Assembly: GCF_013368755.1 (NCBI RefSeq)
Contig: NC_049563.1
Coordinates: forward strand, 992,001-1,056,000
DNA length: 64,000 nucleotides
DNA from: Talaromyces rugulosus
Lineage: Eukaryota; Ascomycota; Eurotiomycetes; Eurotiales; Trichocomaceae
Reading direction: 5' to 3'
Shown: one piece after another, positions 10,604-21,462 of the stretch
Layout of the letters: every line of letters starts with the position of its first letter
How positions within the stretch are numbered: the first letter of the stretch is position 1
Position numbers and translations under genes: made by a program
Notes under the pieces: generated by a model
What the model was told of the DNA's origin: nothing
Databases searched by the model: none
Seen by the model: the letters and a program-made list of their open reading frames with translations, nothing else

Positions 10604-12094
10604 ATGGCCGTCCAGCGCATCCGGAGACGCCTGCGTTCCTGCTCTCTGCTGCTGGCGTCCTTTTTCTTCGTCTTCTTCTCCATCTACATCTACTGCAAGC
10701 CCTCGTCCAATCGCTTCTACAACGCCCATTACACCGACTCCCCCGTCGACCCGTTTCGCGGCCGTCAGATAGCTTTCTGGAACTCTTTTCGCGAAGTGCT
10801 CGATCAACATGCCCCCAACTGTCCGCCGCCCGAGATTACAGGCAAGGCTGAGCCCGTGCCTTTCAATGCCCTCGAACCCACCGACCGTCCAGATCTGCTT
10901 GTCGTGCCGGATGACCATCTCGAGGCAATGCAGTCCGCACACTCCAACTTCGTCGCAGAGATCCGCCGATCAACCACGCTGAAGCCGATTCACACTCCCG
11001 GGTCACGAGGGCTCGTCTCGATGGCAGGAGGCGCCTACTTTCCACTATTCCTAGCTCAGCTGCGCATGCTCCGGCGCAAGAAGTCGACCTTGCCGGTCGA
11101 AGTCTTTCTGCGGGACACGAGCGAGTATGAAAAACACCTCTGCGAAAAGGTGCTACCGCAGTACAACGCTAAATGCGTTGTCTTATCCGAGCTTCTCGGA
11201 TCGACAAAACACAAAGGCGTCGAGATTGAACACTACCAGTTCCGCACCTTTGCTGTCCTGTTCTCGTCCTTTGAGGAGGTTGTCTGGATGGACGCCGAGT
11301 GCTTCCCCTTGCATAGCGTGGAGGATTTGCTGGACTCGGACCCTTATAATTCGACCGGCCTGGTTACTTGGCCAGACTTTTCCGCCTCGACGATATCCCC
11401 GCTGTTTTATGGCATCACACAGCAGGAGATCCCGTCCACGACAGTCCGCGCGGCCACCAAGACGGGTGTTTTTATGATCTCCAAACAGTCACATTTCCTT
11501 ACCTTGCTCCTGGCCTCCTACTATAACTACCACGGCCCGTCTCATTACTTTGCGCTCCTGTTGCAGGGAGCACCGGGCGCCGGAGACAAGGAAGCTTTTA
11601 TTGAGGCCGCCACCGCCTTAGGAGAGCCGGTCTACGCCGTCAGTGAGCGCGTCGGGGCCCTTGGACATGTCGTCGAAGGCGGTGCAACAGAGTACTCTGC
11701 CGTCGCGCAGTCCGACCCGATTGAAGATTTTCGCCTGACGAGCGAAGGTATCTGGCGAGTCAAAGACCCCGCAGCCGGCAAGGCTCCGCGTGTCTTCTTC
11801 ATTCATGGCAACTATCCGAAATTTACGGCGAGCGAAGACGTCTTCGGTCACAAATGGGATAACCCTGGGGTGCATTCCGGGCGACTCTGGACGCACGAGC
11901 CTGACGTCATCAGACGATTTGGATACGATGTCGAAAAGGCTTACTGGGAAGAACTGCAGTGGGTGGCTTGCAACTACGAGCGTTCTTTCCAGGCTTGGGC
12001 CGAGAAGACCGACGTCTGCAATAATCTGCAAGAGTATTGGAATGGCGTTTTTGCAGATACACCCCCGGGCGACCTGCAATTCACCGACCAGTAG
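10604..12094 (+). CDS. GT71-family (MNN1/MNN2-like) mannosyltransferase
   Basis: Single exon, 496 aa. It has Golgi type II topology: a short basic N-terminus, one membrane anchor at about residues 12-30 (SLLLASFFFVFFSIYIY), then a lumenal catalytic domain. The domain shows the family core: RGLVSMAGGAYFPLFLAQL, the nucleotide-sugar region YQFRTFAVLFSSFEEVVWMD with a D-x-E in place of the more usual D-x-D, and WPDFSASTISPLFYGI. Known relatives transfer mannose from GDP-mannose to N- or O-glycans and wall mannan. Whether it is an alpha-1,2 or alpha-1,3 enzyme cannot be decided here. It converges with the small gene at 12301-12772, 206 bp away. Confidence 0.88.
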   Translation: MAVQRIRRRLRSCSLLLASFFFVFFSIYIYCKPSSNRFYNAHYTDSPVDPFRGRQIAFWNSFREVLDQHAPNCPPPEITGKAEPVPFNALEPTDRPDLLVVPDDHLEAMQSAHSNFVAEIRRSTTLKPIHTPGSRGLVSMAGGAYFPLFLAQLRMLRRKKSTLPVEVFLRDTSEYEKHLCEKVLPQYNAKCVVLSELLGSTKHKGVEIEHYQFRTFAVLFSSFEEVVWMDAECFPLHSVEDLLDSDPYNSTGLVTWPDFSASTISPLFYGITQQEIPSTTVRAATKTGVFMISKQSHFLTLLLASYYNYHGPSHYFALLLQGAPGAGDKEAFIEAATALGEPVYAVSERVGALGHVVEGGATEYSAVAQSDPIEDFRLTSEGIWRVKDPAAGKAPRVFFIHGNYPKFTASEDVFGHKWDNPGVHSGRLWTHEPDVIRRFGYDVEKAYWEELQWVACNYERSFQAWAEKTDVCNNLQEYWNGVFADTPPGDLQFTDQ

Positions 12095-12300
12095 TCTGTC
12101 GATTCATCCCATGGTCCTACTCGCATTATACCCCCTTTTATTTCTGGACCGGCATTTGTTTTTTTGATAATCTGTACGGTTTTATAATAGCATAGACGAC
12201 TGATGACTCTTTTAACTCGAAAATAGGTTTGTACATTATACTTGATGTCTGTAATCGTATCATACGCCACATTAAACACGACTTTTATACAATGTATACC

Positions 12301-12772
12301 CTATTTGATACCCTTCTCCCAGAGTCTCTTCTTATCATCTGCTTTCAATTCGGCATCGACCTGTGCGCCCTTGGAGGGGTTGTTGCCATGCAGCTGGGCC
12401 TGGATTGAGTTAGCAAAGAACATACAACAAAACGGTAAAACAGGAAGCACATACCGGTAGCGTTGGATCTTTCTTGCTCAGTTCCGCCTCCGGGTTCACA
12501 GGTTCTTCATTCTTCCGGTTCCGTTGTTCTTCGCGACCTAGGCGGTTGGCGATTGACCTTTCGTCCTCTTTTTTGACGTATATTAGTATCACGAACAAGG
12601 AAAGGCAGAAAAGAGTCGACATACTGGAATCATTGGGCTTGTGGCTATTAGTCTGGCCCTCCTTGAACCTCTCTCTCCCCAAGATTTCGTCTCTGGAATC
12701 AACACGCTGGTCGTCGGCCTCGTAGAGTTGTCGCGAGCCGACATTGGAGGAAGCTGAACCATGGGCTACCAT
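12301..12772 (-). CDS. Small conserved fungal protein, three exons
   Basis: A 119-aa model from exons 12772-12625, 12567-12455 and 12399-12301. Both introns (56 and 55 nt) have GTATGT donors; the second has a clear GCTAACTCAA branch region. Phases close exactly. The product is highly charged and polar, with a Glu/Arg/Asn-rich middle (IANRLGREEQRNRKNEEP) and a conserved-looking C-terminus (ARDP-type KKDPTLPAQLHGNNPSKGA, then KADDKKRLWEKGIK). There is no signal peptide or membrane helix. It resembles short intrinsically disordered proteins conserved across Aspergillus and Penicillium; function unknown. Confidence 0.75.
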
Positions 12773-13723
12773 TTTGAAAATATGTATATATATAATAACG
12801 AGTATGAAAGTGGAAAATGTTGAAGTGTTCTTGATTTTTTTTTTTTTTTGTTGGATGAAGAGAAGAGAGTAGAAGAGAGGGAATAACTCGCTGCTTTATG
12901 CCAACGAAATTCGTTCTTGCATTTTCGTGAGAACAGGGTATGACGGACCAGTGACCTCACCCGTGGGTCTGGATCTTGGCTGAGAACGGAGTAGCTTTTT
13001 TTTTATATACTCTATTTTCTTCTCTAGCCTGTTCTTGGCAGACAGGCACGCGAGCTGGAGCTGCGTAATGATGAAATTTGGCTTGTGCATGTGCATTAAT
13101 TGGGTAAAAATGTGGTCCCTTTTTTTTTTGTGGTTGCCGGTGGCGTAATCATTGACAGTTGGCCGTATGAAGGCATCCGAGATGGGATAATAGACAGATT
13201 CTTGTCCACTCGCACGACTAGGTTATGTCAGAGAAGGCTTGTAGTGTGACTAATGTTGATTGATGAAAACTACTTTATCAAATGGTTTAGTACATTGTTG
13301 TCGCACTCCCGAAATACCGCACCTTGACAGCCAGCCTCGATGATGATGGAGAGTTGGAGACGAAGATCCAAACTCTTGTTAAGAAATCGAATTTATCATT
13401 CTTGTAAACGGAGATAATGATGGCTAATGAAAATCTACTGATGTCTTTATGGAACGCCGTAAACTCCCTGACGTTCTGCTTGTGAACCATACAATAGCCA
13501 CCAATGTGCCTATGTTGTAGTGCCCGCCCAGTATGGTTGACCTAGTGCCTTTTTTATATTCGTAATCCGTAATCCACCTCTTCAAGTGGCTACAACATAT
13601 ATTTGCGCTTTTGCTAAATACATATGTAGTCTGGAGCAGAGGACCATCGACTGTTTAGCTAAACTAGGAGAAAGTACTATTATATTGTAGTATCATATAA
13701 AATACATTCCTCCTTGCTCATGA
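12773..13723. other. Intergenic with decayed sequence
   Basis: Upstream of the 119-aa gene there is a T15 run at 12835-12849. From about 13250 the sequence is AT-rich and shows no gene. A degraded second copy of the end of the neighbouring kinase-like fragment lies at about 13568-13628. Confidence 0.5.
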
Positions 13724-13974
13724 TTATATTTCAGATCTCATACGCCGTATCTCCCACTTAAAGTGACTACAACACGTCTCTGAGCTTTCGTCACATATGT
13801 TAACCTCGCACTTGCGTTGTTGATTAGGCGAAACCATCTTTACAGGCGTTCGATTGTGGTGAATCTCAGCCTGCTCAAAGTCGATGGACATTACCCGACG
13901 ATATTCTTCGTTCCAGACCACGTTTCCGGCTATGGGGTCACCGTGAAGCACACCGAGTTCGTGAATTGTGTGAC
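13724..13974 (-). pseudogene. Fragment of a protein-kinase-like (APH/fungal PKL) gene
   Basis: Reading upstream from the GTG at 13951, the frame continues to about 13974 and yields HELGVLHGDPIAGNVVW, then RRVMSIDFEQAEIHHNR. This is the catalytic loop (H-G-D-x4-N) and metal-binding D-F-E of the kinase-like families common in fungal genomes. The sequence TTACAG just before the open frame looks like a splice acceptor, so the piece appears to be the last exon of a lost multi-exon gene. Nothing resembling the N-lobe (Gly loop, Lys) was found upstream. It ends in a Cys/Arg-rich tail and stop. Best read as a relict. Confidence 0.55.
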
Positions 13975-14238
13975 TGTAAGTGGGACTAGCGGTTCCCTTG
14001 ACCTAATCTTACCTGTGAGGAAAGTTGTCTTTGGTCTTTGTTCAATGTTCCCTGACAGCATCCCCGGATAAGCCCGAAGAAGCCTAAGGTATTTATTTTC
14101 TTTATAGAATACTTAAAGTGGCAAGTACCGATAGAATATATATACATATATATTATTAATAGCTATATTAATTAAACATTATTTTAATAATAAACAGTAT
14201 AAGTGATTAGAAATAAGAACAATAAAAAAAACCAAACG

Positions 14239-15432
14239 CTACCTTGTCTTCTCAACGGGATACTTCAGGAGCGCCTCGTACCATAATAGAATGCTGCCAA
14301 TCGAAAACGCGACCGAAGCCCAGAACAGGGTCAAGTAGCTCTGATAGCTGCACCAGCTAGAGCTGCAGTAACCAAACGAAGCCGCCAGGGTCCAGCCCAC
14401 GGAGCCGATCAGGTTCCACACCCCAATATGCCATCCCAGCAGATGCGGCGACGGGGTATACCAAGTCGGCTGGGTCTCGAGCACATACAAGACCGAGGAA
14501 ATGACAAAGAAGACCCCGCCAACAAGATAGGTCAGATAGTACACGCCCTCGAGAGCACCCTTGCTCATGTTGTTATATATCGGCGGGAGTGTGCAGATGC
14601 CGCAGACGTAGAAGATGGTGGCACCGACAGACATTGCAACAGAGGCCACAAATCCAATCTCGTGGAAATAATGTGTCCTCAGCTCGAACCAGGATGGACA
14701 CCAGGTCCATTTGCGGTCTGTCTGAAGCTGCTGCTTTTGCCTCTGTTTCGTTGAATCCGCCTGGAGCATATCCTGGTGGTGGTGCTTGCAGCTATGCACG
14801 TCAACCTTGGCCAACACCCTTCTATCCTCTTCTGAGAGGACCTGGTGGAGGGCCCATCCAAAACACCCCGTTTGGTTCTCGTTGCACGCTTCAAAGACGA
14901 GAAGCACAGCTCCAACCTGGAAGAGAGTGGCTCCGACAAATGAGAGTGCATCGCCGGCCGTGGCCTCTGTGGAAAACTGAGAGCTGGGAGCTACGAGCGG
15001 CAGCCAGTAGAACAGGCCACTGACGACGAAAAGCAAGGATCCGATGGTGAAAAACACGGCGATCAGGTACGAAATGTCCCAGTACGGATATTCAGTGCAC
15101 ATGCGCAACAGGCCACGGCCGACGGCGCGGAAGCTTGCTGTGGACTCTGGGTAGGAAGCGTCCACTCCAAGGGGGTGTCTTCCTTTGCGATTGTCTCGAG
15201 ATCGCCAATTGAGGAACGCGGGCAACGCAATTTGTGTTGCGTGTGCATGCGGAAGCTTGTCATCGATCAACTCAGGATGAAGCTGCGCCTGATCGTCTAG
15301 ATGGAAGCGCGCTCGCGTTGGGTTGAAAAAGGACAGCGGGCCCTGGACTGTGTCATGGTCGAGGTGAACGCCTACATGCCTGGCAAATGGCGACAGACGC
15401 CCTGGAGACGCGAATGAAGTATTGCGGGGCAT
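14239..15432 (-). CDS. Polytopic integral membrane protein, unknown function
   Basis: Single exon, 397 aa. Residues 1-115 are soluble and cytosolic-looking. Then come eight or so hydrophobic spans: ISYLIAVFFTIGSLLFVVSG, ALSFVGATLFQVGAVLLVF, IGFVASVAMSVGATIFYVC, YYLTYLVGGVFFVISSVLYV, IGVWNLIGSVGWTLAASFGY, and LTLFWASVAFSIGSILLWY at the end. A hydrophilic loop rich in His and Gln separates spans 2 and 3. Several short Cys motifs (CGICTLPP, GYCSSSWCS) lie in extracellular-looking loops. I know it only as a conserved fungal membrane protein with no assigned transport substrate. It is head to head with bcp1, sharing a 248-bp promoter. Confidence 0.8.
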   Translation of the reverse strand: MPRNTSFASPGRLSPFARHVGVHLDHDTVQGPLSFFNPTRARFHLDDQAQLHPELIDDKLPHAHATQIALPAFLNWRSRDNRKGRHPLGVDASYPESTASFRAVGRGLLRMCTEYPYWDISYLIAVFFTIGSLLFVVSGLFYWLPLVAPSSQFSTEATAGDALSFVGATLFQVGAVLLVFEACNENQTGCFGWALHQVLSEEDRRVLAKVDVHSCKHHHQDMLQADSTKQRQKQQLQTDRKWTWCPSWFELRTHYFHEIGFVASVAMSVGATIFYVCGICTLPPIYNNMSKGALEGVYYLTYLVGGVFFVISSVLYVLETQPTWYTPSPHLLGWHIGVWNLIGSVGWTLAASFGYCSSSWCSYQSYLTLFWASVAFSIGSILLWYEALLKYPVEKTR

Positions 15433-15680
15433 AGACAGTAGTAGTATATGTTCGAAATAGTATTCATTCGAAATAGTTGTAACTATTAAGTTGTAGATGA
15501 GACTAAGAGACGATCGCCCGTGCGTTCGGGGCCGTGCGTCGGTAGGAATTTAATTGGTACGTCACAGACTCTCAATGAGGGGAGCCGTTGATTTTTTGTA
15601 GCTCGACAACTATCTCCTCTTTTTTTTTCTACCAAGCCAATTGCACGCAATAGACAATAAATAATAATATACACGCCAAT
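15433..15680. promoter_or_regulatory. Compact bidirectional promoter
   Basis: Only 248 bp separate the start codons of the membrane-protein gene and bcp1, so both promoters must overlap. A T10 run is present near 15620. No specific operator was recognised. Confidence 0.6.
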
Positions 15681-16662
15681 ATGGGAAAGCGCAAGAGTCT
15701 CAAGGACGCTGATAACGACGTGTCCATGGGCGACGATGGGAGCGGTAGTGAATCTGTTCGTCCCTCACTTTTTTTTAAATTTTTTTTAATCGAAGATAAC
15801 GCTGATTACGATAGGATACCGATCTCGTCAACGTCGAGTTTGAATGGTTCGACCCCAATCCCCAGGTTGATTTCCACGGGCTCAAGACGCTGTTGCGCCA
15901 GCTCCTCGACACCGACGCAGAACTGTTCGATATTTCGGCGCTGGCCGACCTGATTCTCTCACAGCCTACGCTCGGCTCGACGGTGAAGGTGGAAGGGATG
16001 GAGACTGATCCTTATGCGTTTTTGTCGGTGATTAATTTGCAAGTGCACAAGGTATTTATCTCGTCTTGGACGAAAGAAGGGGGGAAAAAAACTGACTAGA
16101 CCAGGATAAACAAGTAATCAAAGACCTCATAAGCTACCTCACCACCAAATCCTCTTCGACTCCAACCCTCGCTGCGCTCTCCAAACTGCTCTCGAAACCT
16201 GAAATCCCCGCCATCGGCCTCATCCTGACCGACCGCGTGATCAATATCCCCGCACAAGTCATTCCGCCCATGTACACGATGCTTCTCGAGGAAGTAAACT
16301 GGGCAATTCAAGACAAGGAGCCGTACAATTTCACACACTACTTGATCCTGTCCAAGACATATGAAGAAGTCGAGTCAAAGCTCGACGCGGGGGAGTCGCG
16401 GCCACAGAAGAAAAAGAAGAAGAATGCCGCCGCTGGAGGAAAACAGGAGATGTTTTACTTTCATCCGGAAGATGAAGTGCTGGAAAGATATACGCTGTGT
16501 CATGGGACCTATGATTATACAAAGGAACAGGCCGAGGGAGCGTCGGATTCGAAGAGGGCCTTTCAAGAAGTGGGCATCCGGCCTGCAGGCTCTCTGATGT
16601 TGATTGAGGAGGGCAAGTTTGAAGAAGCTGTCAAGGCTATTACAGAGTACGTGACGCCATAG
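15681..16662 (+). CDS. bcp1: Bcp1 / BCCIP-family nuclear protein
   Basis: Three exons (15681-15755, 15815-16051, 16105-16662) giving 289 aa. Intron 1 uses a rarer GTTCGT donor with a GATTAC...TAG end; intron 2 has GTATTT...CAG. Family signatures are plain: the acidic N-terminus, [45 protein letters not shown], and a C-terminal [15 protein letters not shown] basic Lys run (QKKKKKKN) in the middle is a likely nuclear signal. In yeast Bcp1 supports nuclear export of Mss4 and acts as a chaperone for ribosomal protein Rpl23. Length matches the family. It is convergent with chorismate mutase (169 bp). Confidence 0.92.
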
Positions 16663-16831
16663 ACTATGAATATAACACAGTATCTTTAGTTCACAATACC
16701 TTGATTGTATATATGTAAATCATTGGTGCTTTTTGTTGTAAATCTATGGTTGGAAAAAGAAAAGCGGCGTCGTATATCGTAACCAAAAAAAATGCAAAGC
16801 TAGTAGATGCTTCGCAGTTGAGTTGTCCAGT

Positions 16832-17744
16832 TTACTCCCATTGCGTTCCCTTCAAGCGCTCCAAGAGGTATTCCACCTCGACTATCTTGGTGAGCGGGAT
16901 GATAGTGCTCTGCGTTATAAACCGTTAGTCGTGGATCACCAACAGCATATCAAAGAGTCACAAACCTTGTACAAATTGACAACAGCGTCCGCATCCACCT
17001 TGTTACTGTACTCTGCCAACGCAGGGTCACTGCCATATGTCTGCGCCTTCATCTTGATGCGCTCCAGCACCTTTTGCTCCACCTTGAGGTTTGTAATGGC
17101 ATCATCAATCCCCTTTTCGTCTTTCGCCTTGATCAACTGCACAAACTTCTCCGGGTTTTCTTGAAACTTGGACTCTGCGACAAACTTGCCAAAGTGGATG
17201 CGGCGCGACAGCGCCTGCAGGAGATTAACGTCGCAGGTTGCCGACGAGCCGTAGTTCTCCTTGGACGCTCCACGGTCAGCCCGTACGTTTGGGCAGACAC
17301 TGGGAAGGATCTCATCGACGTAGCGCTGCTTGATGCTTGCGTTCACGTTGACGGTGTTGGTGTGCACAATGGTCGGGTATTCGAGCGGCTCGAGGATGGG
17401 CTTCTCCAGCGCGTCGGGGAAGAAAGGGTGCTCGTCTGGCGATTCATAGCGGCGGACTCGCGATTGTAGTCGTTCTTGCTCGCGCAGGAGATAGTCCATG
17501 AGACTCAGCTCGCTGCCGGGGATTTTGACGCCGCCGGCGACGTAGATGGTCTTGTTGAGGGGGAACTGCACGCGCTCGATGAGGTGGAAGGTGATTGTGT
17601 CTTCAAGGCGACTGGCGCCAGTTAGCATTACGAACTGGTTTTTTTTTCCTTCTTCGCCAGAGAGATTGCTCACATTAGTTGCGCGCGGATGTTGGCCAGG
17701 TCGAGCGCCTTCGAGCGGTCGGTGAGATCAATTGCGGCGTCCAT
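16832..17744 (-). CDS. aroC: Chorismate mutase (monofunctional, eukaryotic AroQ type)
   Basis: Converts chorismate to prephenate in Phe/Tyr synthesis. Three exons: 17744-17674, 17611-16966 and 16909-16832, total 264 aa, close to yeast Aro7 (256 aa). The model starts MDAAIDLTDRSKALDLANIR; splicing restores RAQLIRLEDTITFHLIERVQ, holding the active-site Arg and Glu region. Later segments FPLNKTIYVAGG, HTNTVNVNASIKQRYVDEI and CDVNLLQALSRRIHFGKFVA are typical, and the last exon gives IIPLTKIVEVEYLLERL. The GNVNV-like allosteric region for Trp/Tyr control seems present. A TGAGTCA box 139 bp before the ATG could serve the amino-acid cross-pathway regulator CpcA. Confidence 0.95.
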
Positions 17745-18689
17745 GGTGAGAATCGTTTGGATATTCGTCTGATCCCAATGACACGTCCTTGCTGTGCAGC
17801 TTGTAAAGGGAGAGTGAGGACGGAAAAACCAGAGGAGAAAGCAGGAACGACGTTATCAGTGGAAACGATGGCCGGTCTCTTGTGAGTCACTGGGTAAGCC
17901 GTAGCGTAGCGGGGTATCCGATATCGTTGGACGAAATAACAATCCGATCCTGCAAGGAGCGTTTCAGACCACCAGGTCAAAAGTTCGTGGTGGACCAGGT
18001 GGACAATTGGGGCGGCCGGTGTGTCAGGACAAAGAGCTCCTAGAGATTCAAGAATCGTATTGTCTGAAGCTTCACAGGAGCATTGCCTACTATAGCTACC
18101 CGTTGACGTCAACGCGGGATCGGCTTGACATCAATTGAGCGAGACATAGAATAAGCTTCGATAACCAAGACGAAAGTACATAAAAAACAATCCAATTGCT
18201 TATTTAAAAATAAAATAGCACGTCGAGAATCAATCCCTCCATGTACGAGACATCTACTCCTCGCTGCACCATGTGCCGAGGTCAATTGGCGGCAGTGCCG
18301 GTGTTGGGACTACTTGTCAGCAGATGCAAAAACACCATAAGGGCTTATCTTGAAGCTGTTTTTCTATATATACAATACAACCCTGTCTGACCAACGATCA
18401 ACAGCTTCTCTTAGTGGACAGACAGTACGCACGGTATCGCAGTAATAACAATACAAGCAGGCTGCGGCAACAGCCCGTAAGATCCCGGCCGCCCGTAACA
18501 AAACGTGTAAAATTACGGGCCGGGCTCGGTATCTCGCGATCGATCTCGTGCCTGCGTTCCTCAACCAGAACTCCAAAAGCAATCGCGTGTTTCTGGCAGC
18601 TCAATCAGCCCTCAACGCCCCTGTCTCAGCGGGGCCCTGGTATTTCCCTTGGGCTTCTGAAGCTTCTGCTCGCTGGCCATCCCCTCCAG
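17745..18689. promoter_or_regulatory. Divergent promoter region aroC / mdv1
   Basis: 945 bp between two divergent start codons. Apart from the TGAGTCA element listed separately, I see no gene; the longer open frames here are not continued by plausible splicing except for the first exon of mdv1 itself, which begins at 18690. Confidence 0.55.
17883..17889 (+). promoter_or_regulatory. Putative Gcn4/CpcA (CPRE) site
   Basis: Perfect match to the palindromic TGASTCA consensus (TGAGTCA), 139 bp upstream of the chorismate mutase ATG. The motif is short and could be chance; its position before an aromatic amino-acid gene is what gives it weight. Confidence 0.4.
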
Positions 18690-20871
18690 ATGGAGGAGTA
18701 CGGCTACGATGGCTCGCAGCACGCTGCTCAAGACGACTCGCTCTTGGGCACTGGCTTGACGGTACCTACCTACCTGCACCCATGTTCAGTTCACCCACAG
18801 GGCATACTATAGACTAACACAAATATTGAAAATAGACGCGCCATATCGAGGCCTTTGGCCGCAAAGTGACGTCGACGGCCAACCACCTCATGGGCCCTGC
18901 AGCCACCGCCGATGCGCATTATCAAACCGCCCTGACGGAAATCCATCGAGAGCTGCGGCGGCCAACCGCCCAGCGACGGCTCTTCGCGCTGGCCCAGACA
19001 TCGCCAACCGACCTGGTGCGCTCCAAGCTGTCCACGGCCGAGATCCAGTCGCGAGCGCTCTCGTCTCTCCCCGACGACCTCCTGGCAAACATTCCCGCAG
19101 ACAACAGCTCCTACTCCCTTTTCCAAGGCTTCCAGGCCACTCTCCCCGAACCCGAATATGACGAAAAATCACACCGCAGACGGAGCTCCAAGCACCAGAA
19201 ACTCCTCGACGGTACCGCGCCGACTAAAGCCCTGCCGTCGTCGAAAGGCGGGCTGCAAGCGGAGCGCTCCAAGCTGAATCGCCGTCTGGACATGATGGGC
19301 GTTCGCAAGAACATGTGCAGTGCAGAGATTCACGAGATTGACAGCAAAATAGCAAACTTAAATAATATGCGCAAGATTGTTTTGGACCGACTAGCCGGAC
19401 TGGAGCTAGACGAAGGGGAGTTGGAGACCAAAAGTATGGATCTCTCTTATGGATATAATACGGGGCTAACGTTTGATAGTCGTCGATTTGGATACAAAAA
19501 TAGAAGACATGGAGGACGAAGAGGAAATGGTCACAGCACAGGCTACGCCAAAATCAGAGGCAGATGAGCCTTCCGACCCAGCTCTAGACGCTTCGTTCAT
19601 GTCGGAATCAATCTACCAGAAACTACCATCACATTCACCGCGCGGTCGAAAAATGAGGTCGATAAGTAGGTTATTGTTGCATCGGAGACGAGGTTTCGAC
19701 GCTAATCAGACGAAACATCAGGGAAAAAATCAATGCCGATTTTACACGAACACTTTGAGCCTGGCACTGCTATCAAGGAGATCCCAGCTCACAACGACAT
19801 AATCACAGCCCTCGACTTTGACTACCCATTTGGCACCATGGTTAGCGCAGCTTTGGACGACACCGTCCGGGTGTGGGATCTCCACGAGGGGAGATGCGCC
19901 GGGTTCCTGGAAGGCCACCATGCGTCAGTCAGGTGTTTGCAGGTGGAGGACAATATCGTCGCCACGGGCTCCATGGACGCTTCAATCCGCATCTGGGACC
20001 TCAGCCGAGCTCAGCATGTAGAGCCGACAAGTCGGATCGACAAGCCTACGAATATTGAAGAAACAGAAGATGGGGAACTGAACGACTCCAGCCCACCTCT
20101 ATCGTCACATTCCTCGTCCAATTTGGAAGACTGCGAGCTCTTCTCGCTAGAAGCACACGTCGATGAAGTTACGGCCTTGCACTTCCGTGGAAACACACTC
20201 ATTTCCGGCTCCTCGGACAAGACGCTGCGACAGTGGGATCTCGTCAAGGGACGCTGCGTGCAAACCTTGGATGTTCTATGGGCTGCAGCGCAAGCATCAA
20301 CATCGATACCAACTGGGCCAAGCACGACCTGGCGTCCAACCGGTCGCCAGGCCGATGCGTCAGCCGATTTCGTGGGTGCCGTGCAGTGCTTCGACGCCGC
20401 TTTGGCCTGTGGAACTGCAGACGGCATCATCCGTCTCTGGGATCTCCGTAGCGGCCAAGTGCACCGCAGCCTAGTAGGACACACCGGCCCTATTACGTGT
20501 CTTCAGTTTGACGATGTCCATTTGGTGACAGGCAGCTTGGACCGAAGTATACGGGTGAGTTTTGTGCAATTCCAAGACACTAGGACCGGACTAATCTGTA
20601 GTAGATATGGGACCTCCGCACTGGATCCATCCATGACGCCTATGCATACGACAACCCGATTACCAGCATGATGTTTGACTCTCGCCGCATCGTGTGCGCG
20701 GCCGGCGAGAGCGTGGCCAAGGTGTATGACAAGACCGATGGCCACCATTGGGACTGTGGCGCCGGTGCAGGTGAAGCCAGCACGTCGTCTATTGTTGAGC
20801 ATGTTCGTGTCAAGGATGGCTATCTTACCGAAGGCCGCAAGGACGGCATTATTGGCGTGTGGACGTGCTGA
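18690..20871 (+). CDS. mdv1: Mitochondrial division protein 1 (WD40 adaptor)
   Basis: Five exons: 18690-18761, 18836-19433, 19480-19665, 19710-20554, 20605-20871; all phases close, 655 aa. Mdv1 links the membrane receptor Fis1 to the dynamin Dnm1 on the outer mitochondrial membrane. The N-terminus gives [19 protein letters not shown] and [20 protein letters not shown] (Fis1-binding helices). Residues about 160-230 form the coiled coil ([32 protein letters not shown]). An acidic/Ser linker leads to [18 protein letters not shown], then about seven WD repeats ([67 protein letters not shown]). Start was chosen because the short first exon splices in phase into the conserved block. Confidence 0.92.
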
Positions 20872-21462
20872 GTTTGGGCTGTATAATAGACGGTTTTGTG
20901 TGCAAGAGTTTGTAGTAATATAACGACTTTCTCTAATCTTCTCTTCTTGTTTGTACGTAGTTAACTAGTAGTAAAGTGCTTGGTAGCCGACGATAAGATA
21001 AGCGCGCACGGACCAGCCAGCGACTTCCGCCCGCAGCGCGGCAGAAAACAACAGGCGACGCATCAACGCGTCTCGACCTCTTCATTCTCCATCTGCGATT
21101 GTCTTGCGCGTGTCGTTTTCTGTGTCGTTTTTTTCTGAGAAACCGGAAACTGCATTTACGACAAATATTCCATTTACGATATCGGATCTGCTTGAGATTT
21201 CTGCTGCAAACTCGAGCATCGACTGCCTGGTCGCGAATCGCTGGTGTTGCTGCCGGCAACCAATGAGTGCCCATTTTCAGATGCATTTCTGCGTGGAATC
21301 TGAGAATTAAAGAAATTCGGTTTGGAAAGGCAGATACAGCAGCTCAGCTTGAGCATGTTCTGAGAAAGATCTTTTATTTGGTAAGCTTCTTCCTCTTCTT
21401 AACCACTTCATATCCAGTCTGACCCTGGATAGTTGCTACAGGTGATCAAAACATCAGCCACC
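20872..21462. other. Intergenic mdv1-SUN gene
   Basis: 3' flank of mdv1 and promoter of the SUN-domain gene, both on the plus strand. No further gene was recognised. Confidence 0.5.

Noticed and set aside
18414..18812. 132-codon frame before mdv1
   Set aside because: Only its part from 18690 is real (exon 1 of mdv1); the upstream part shows no coding signs and the frame after 18762 is intron.
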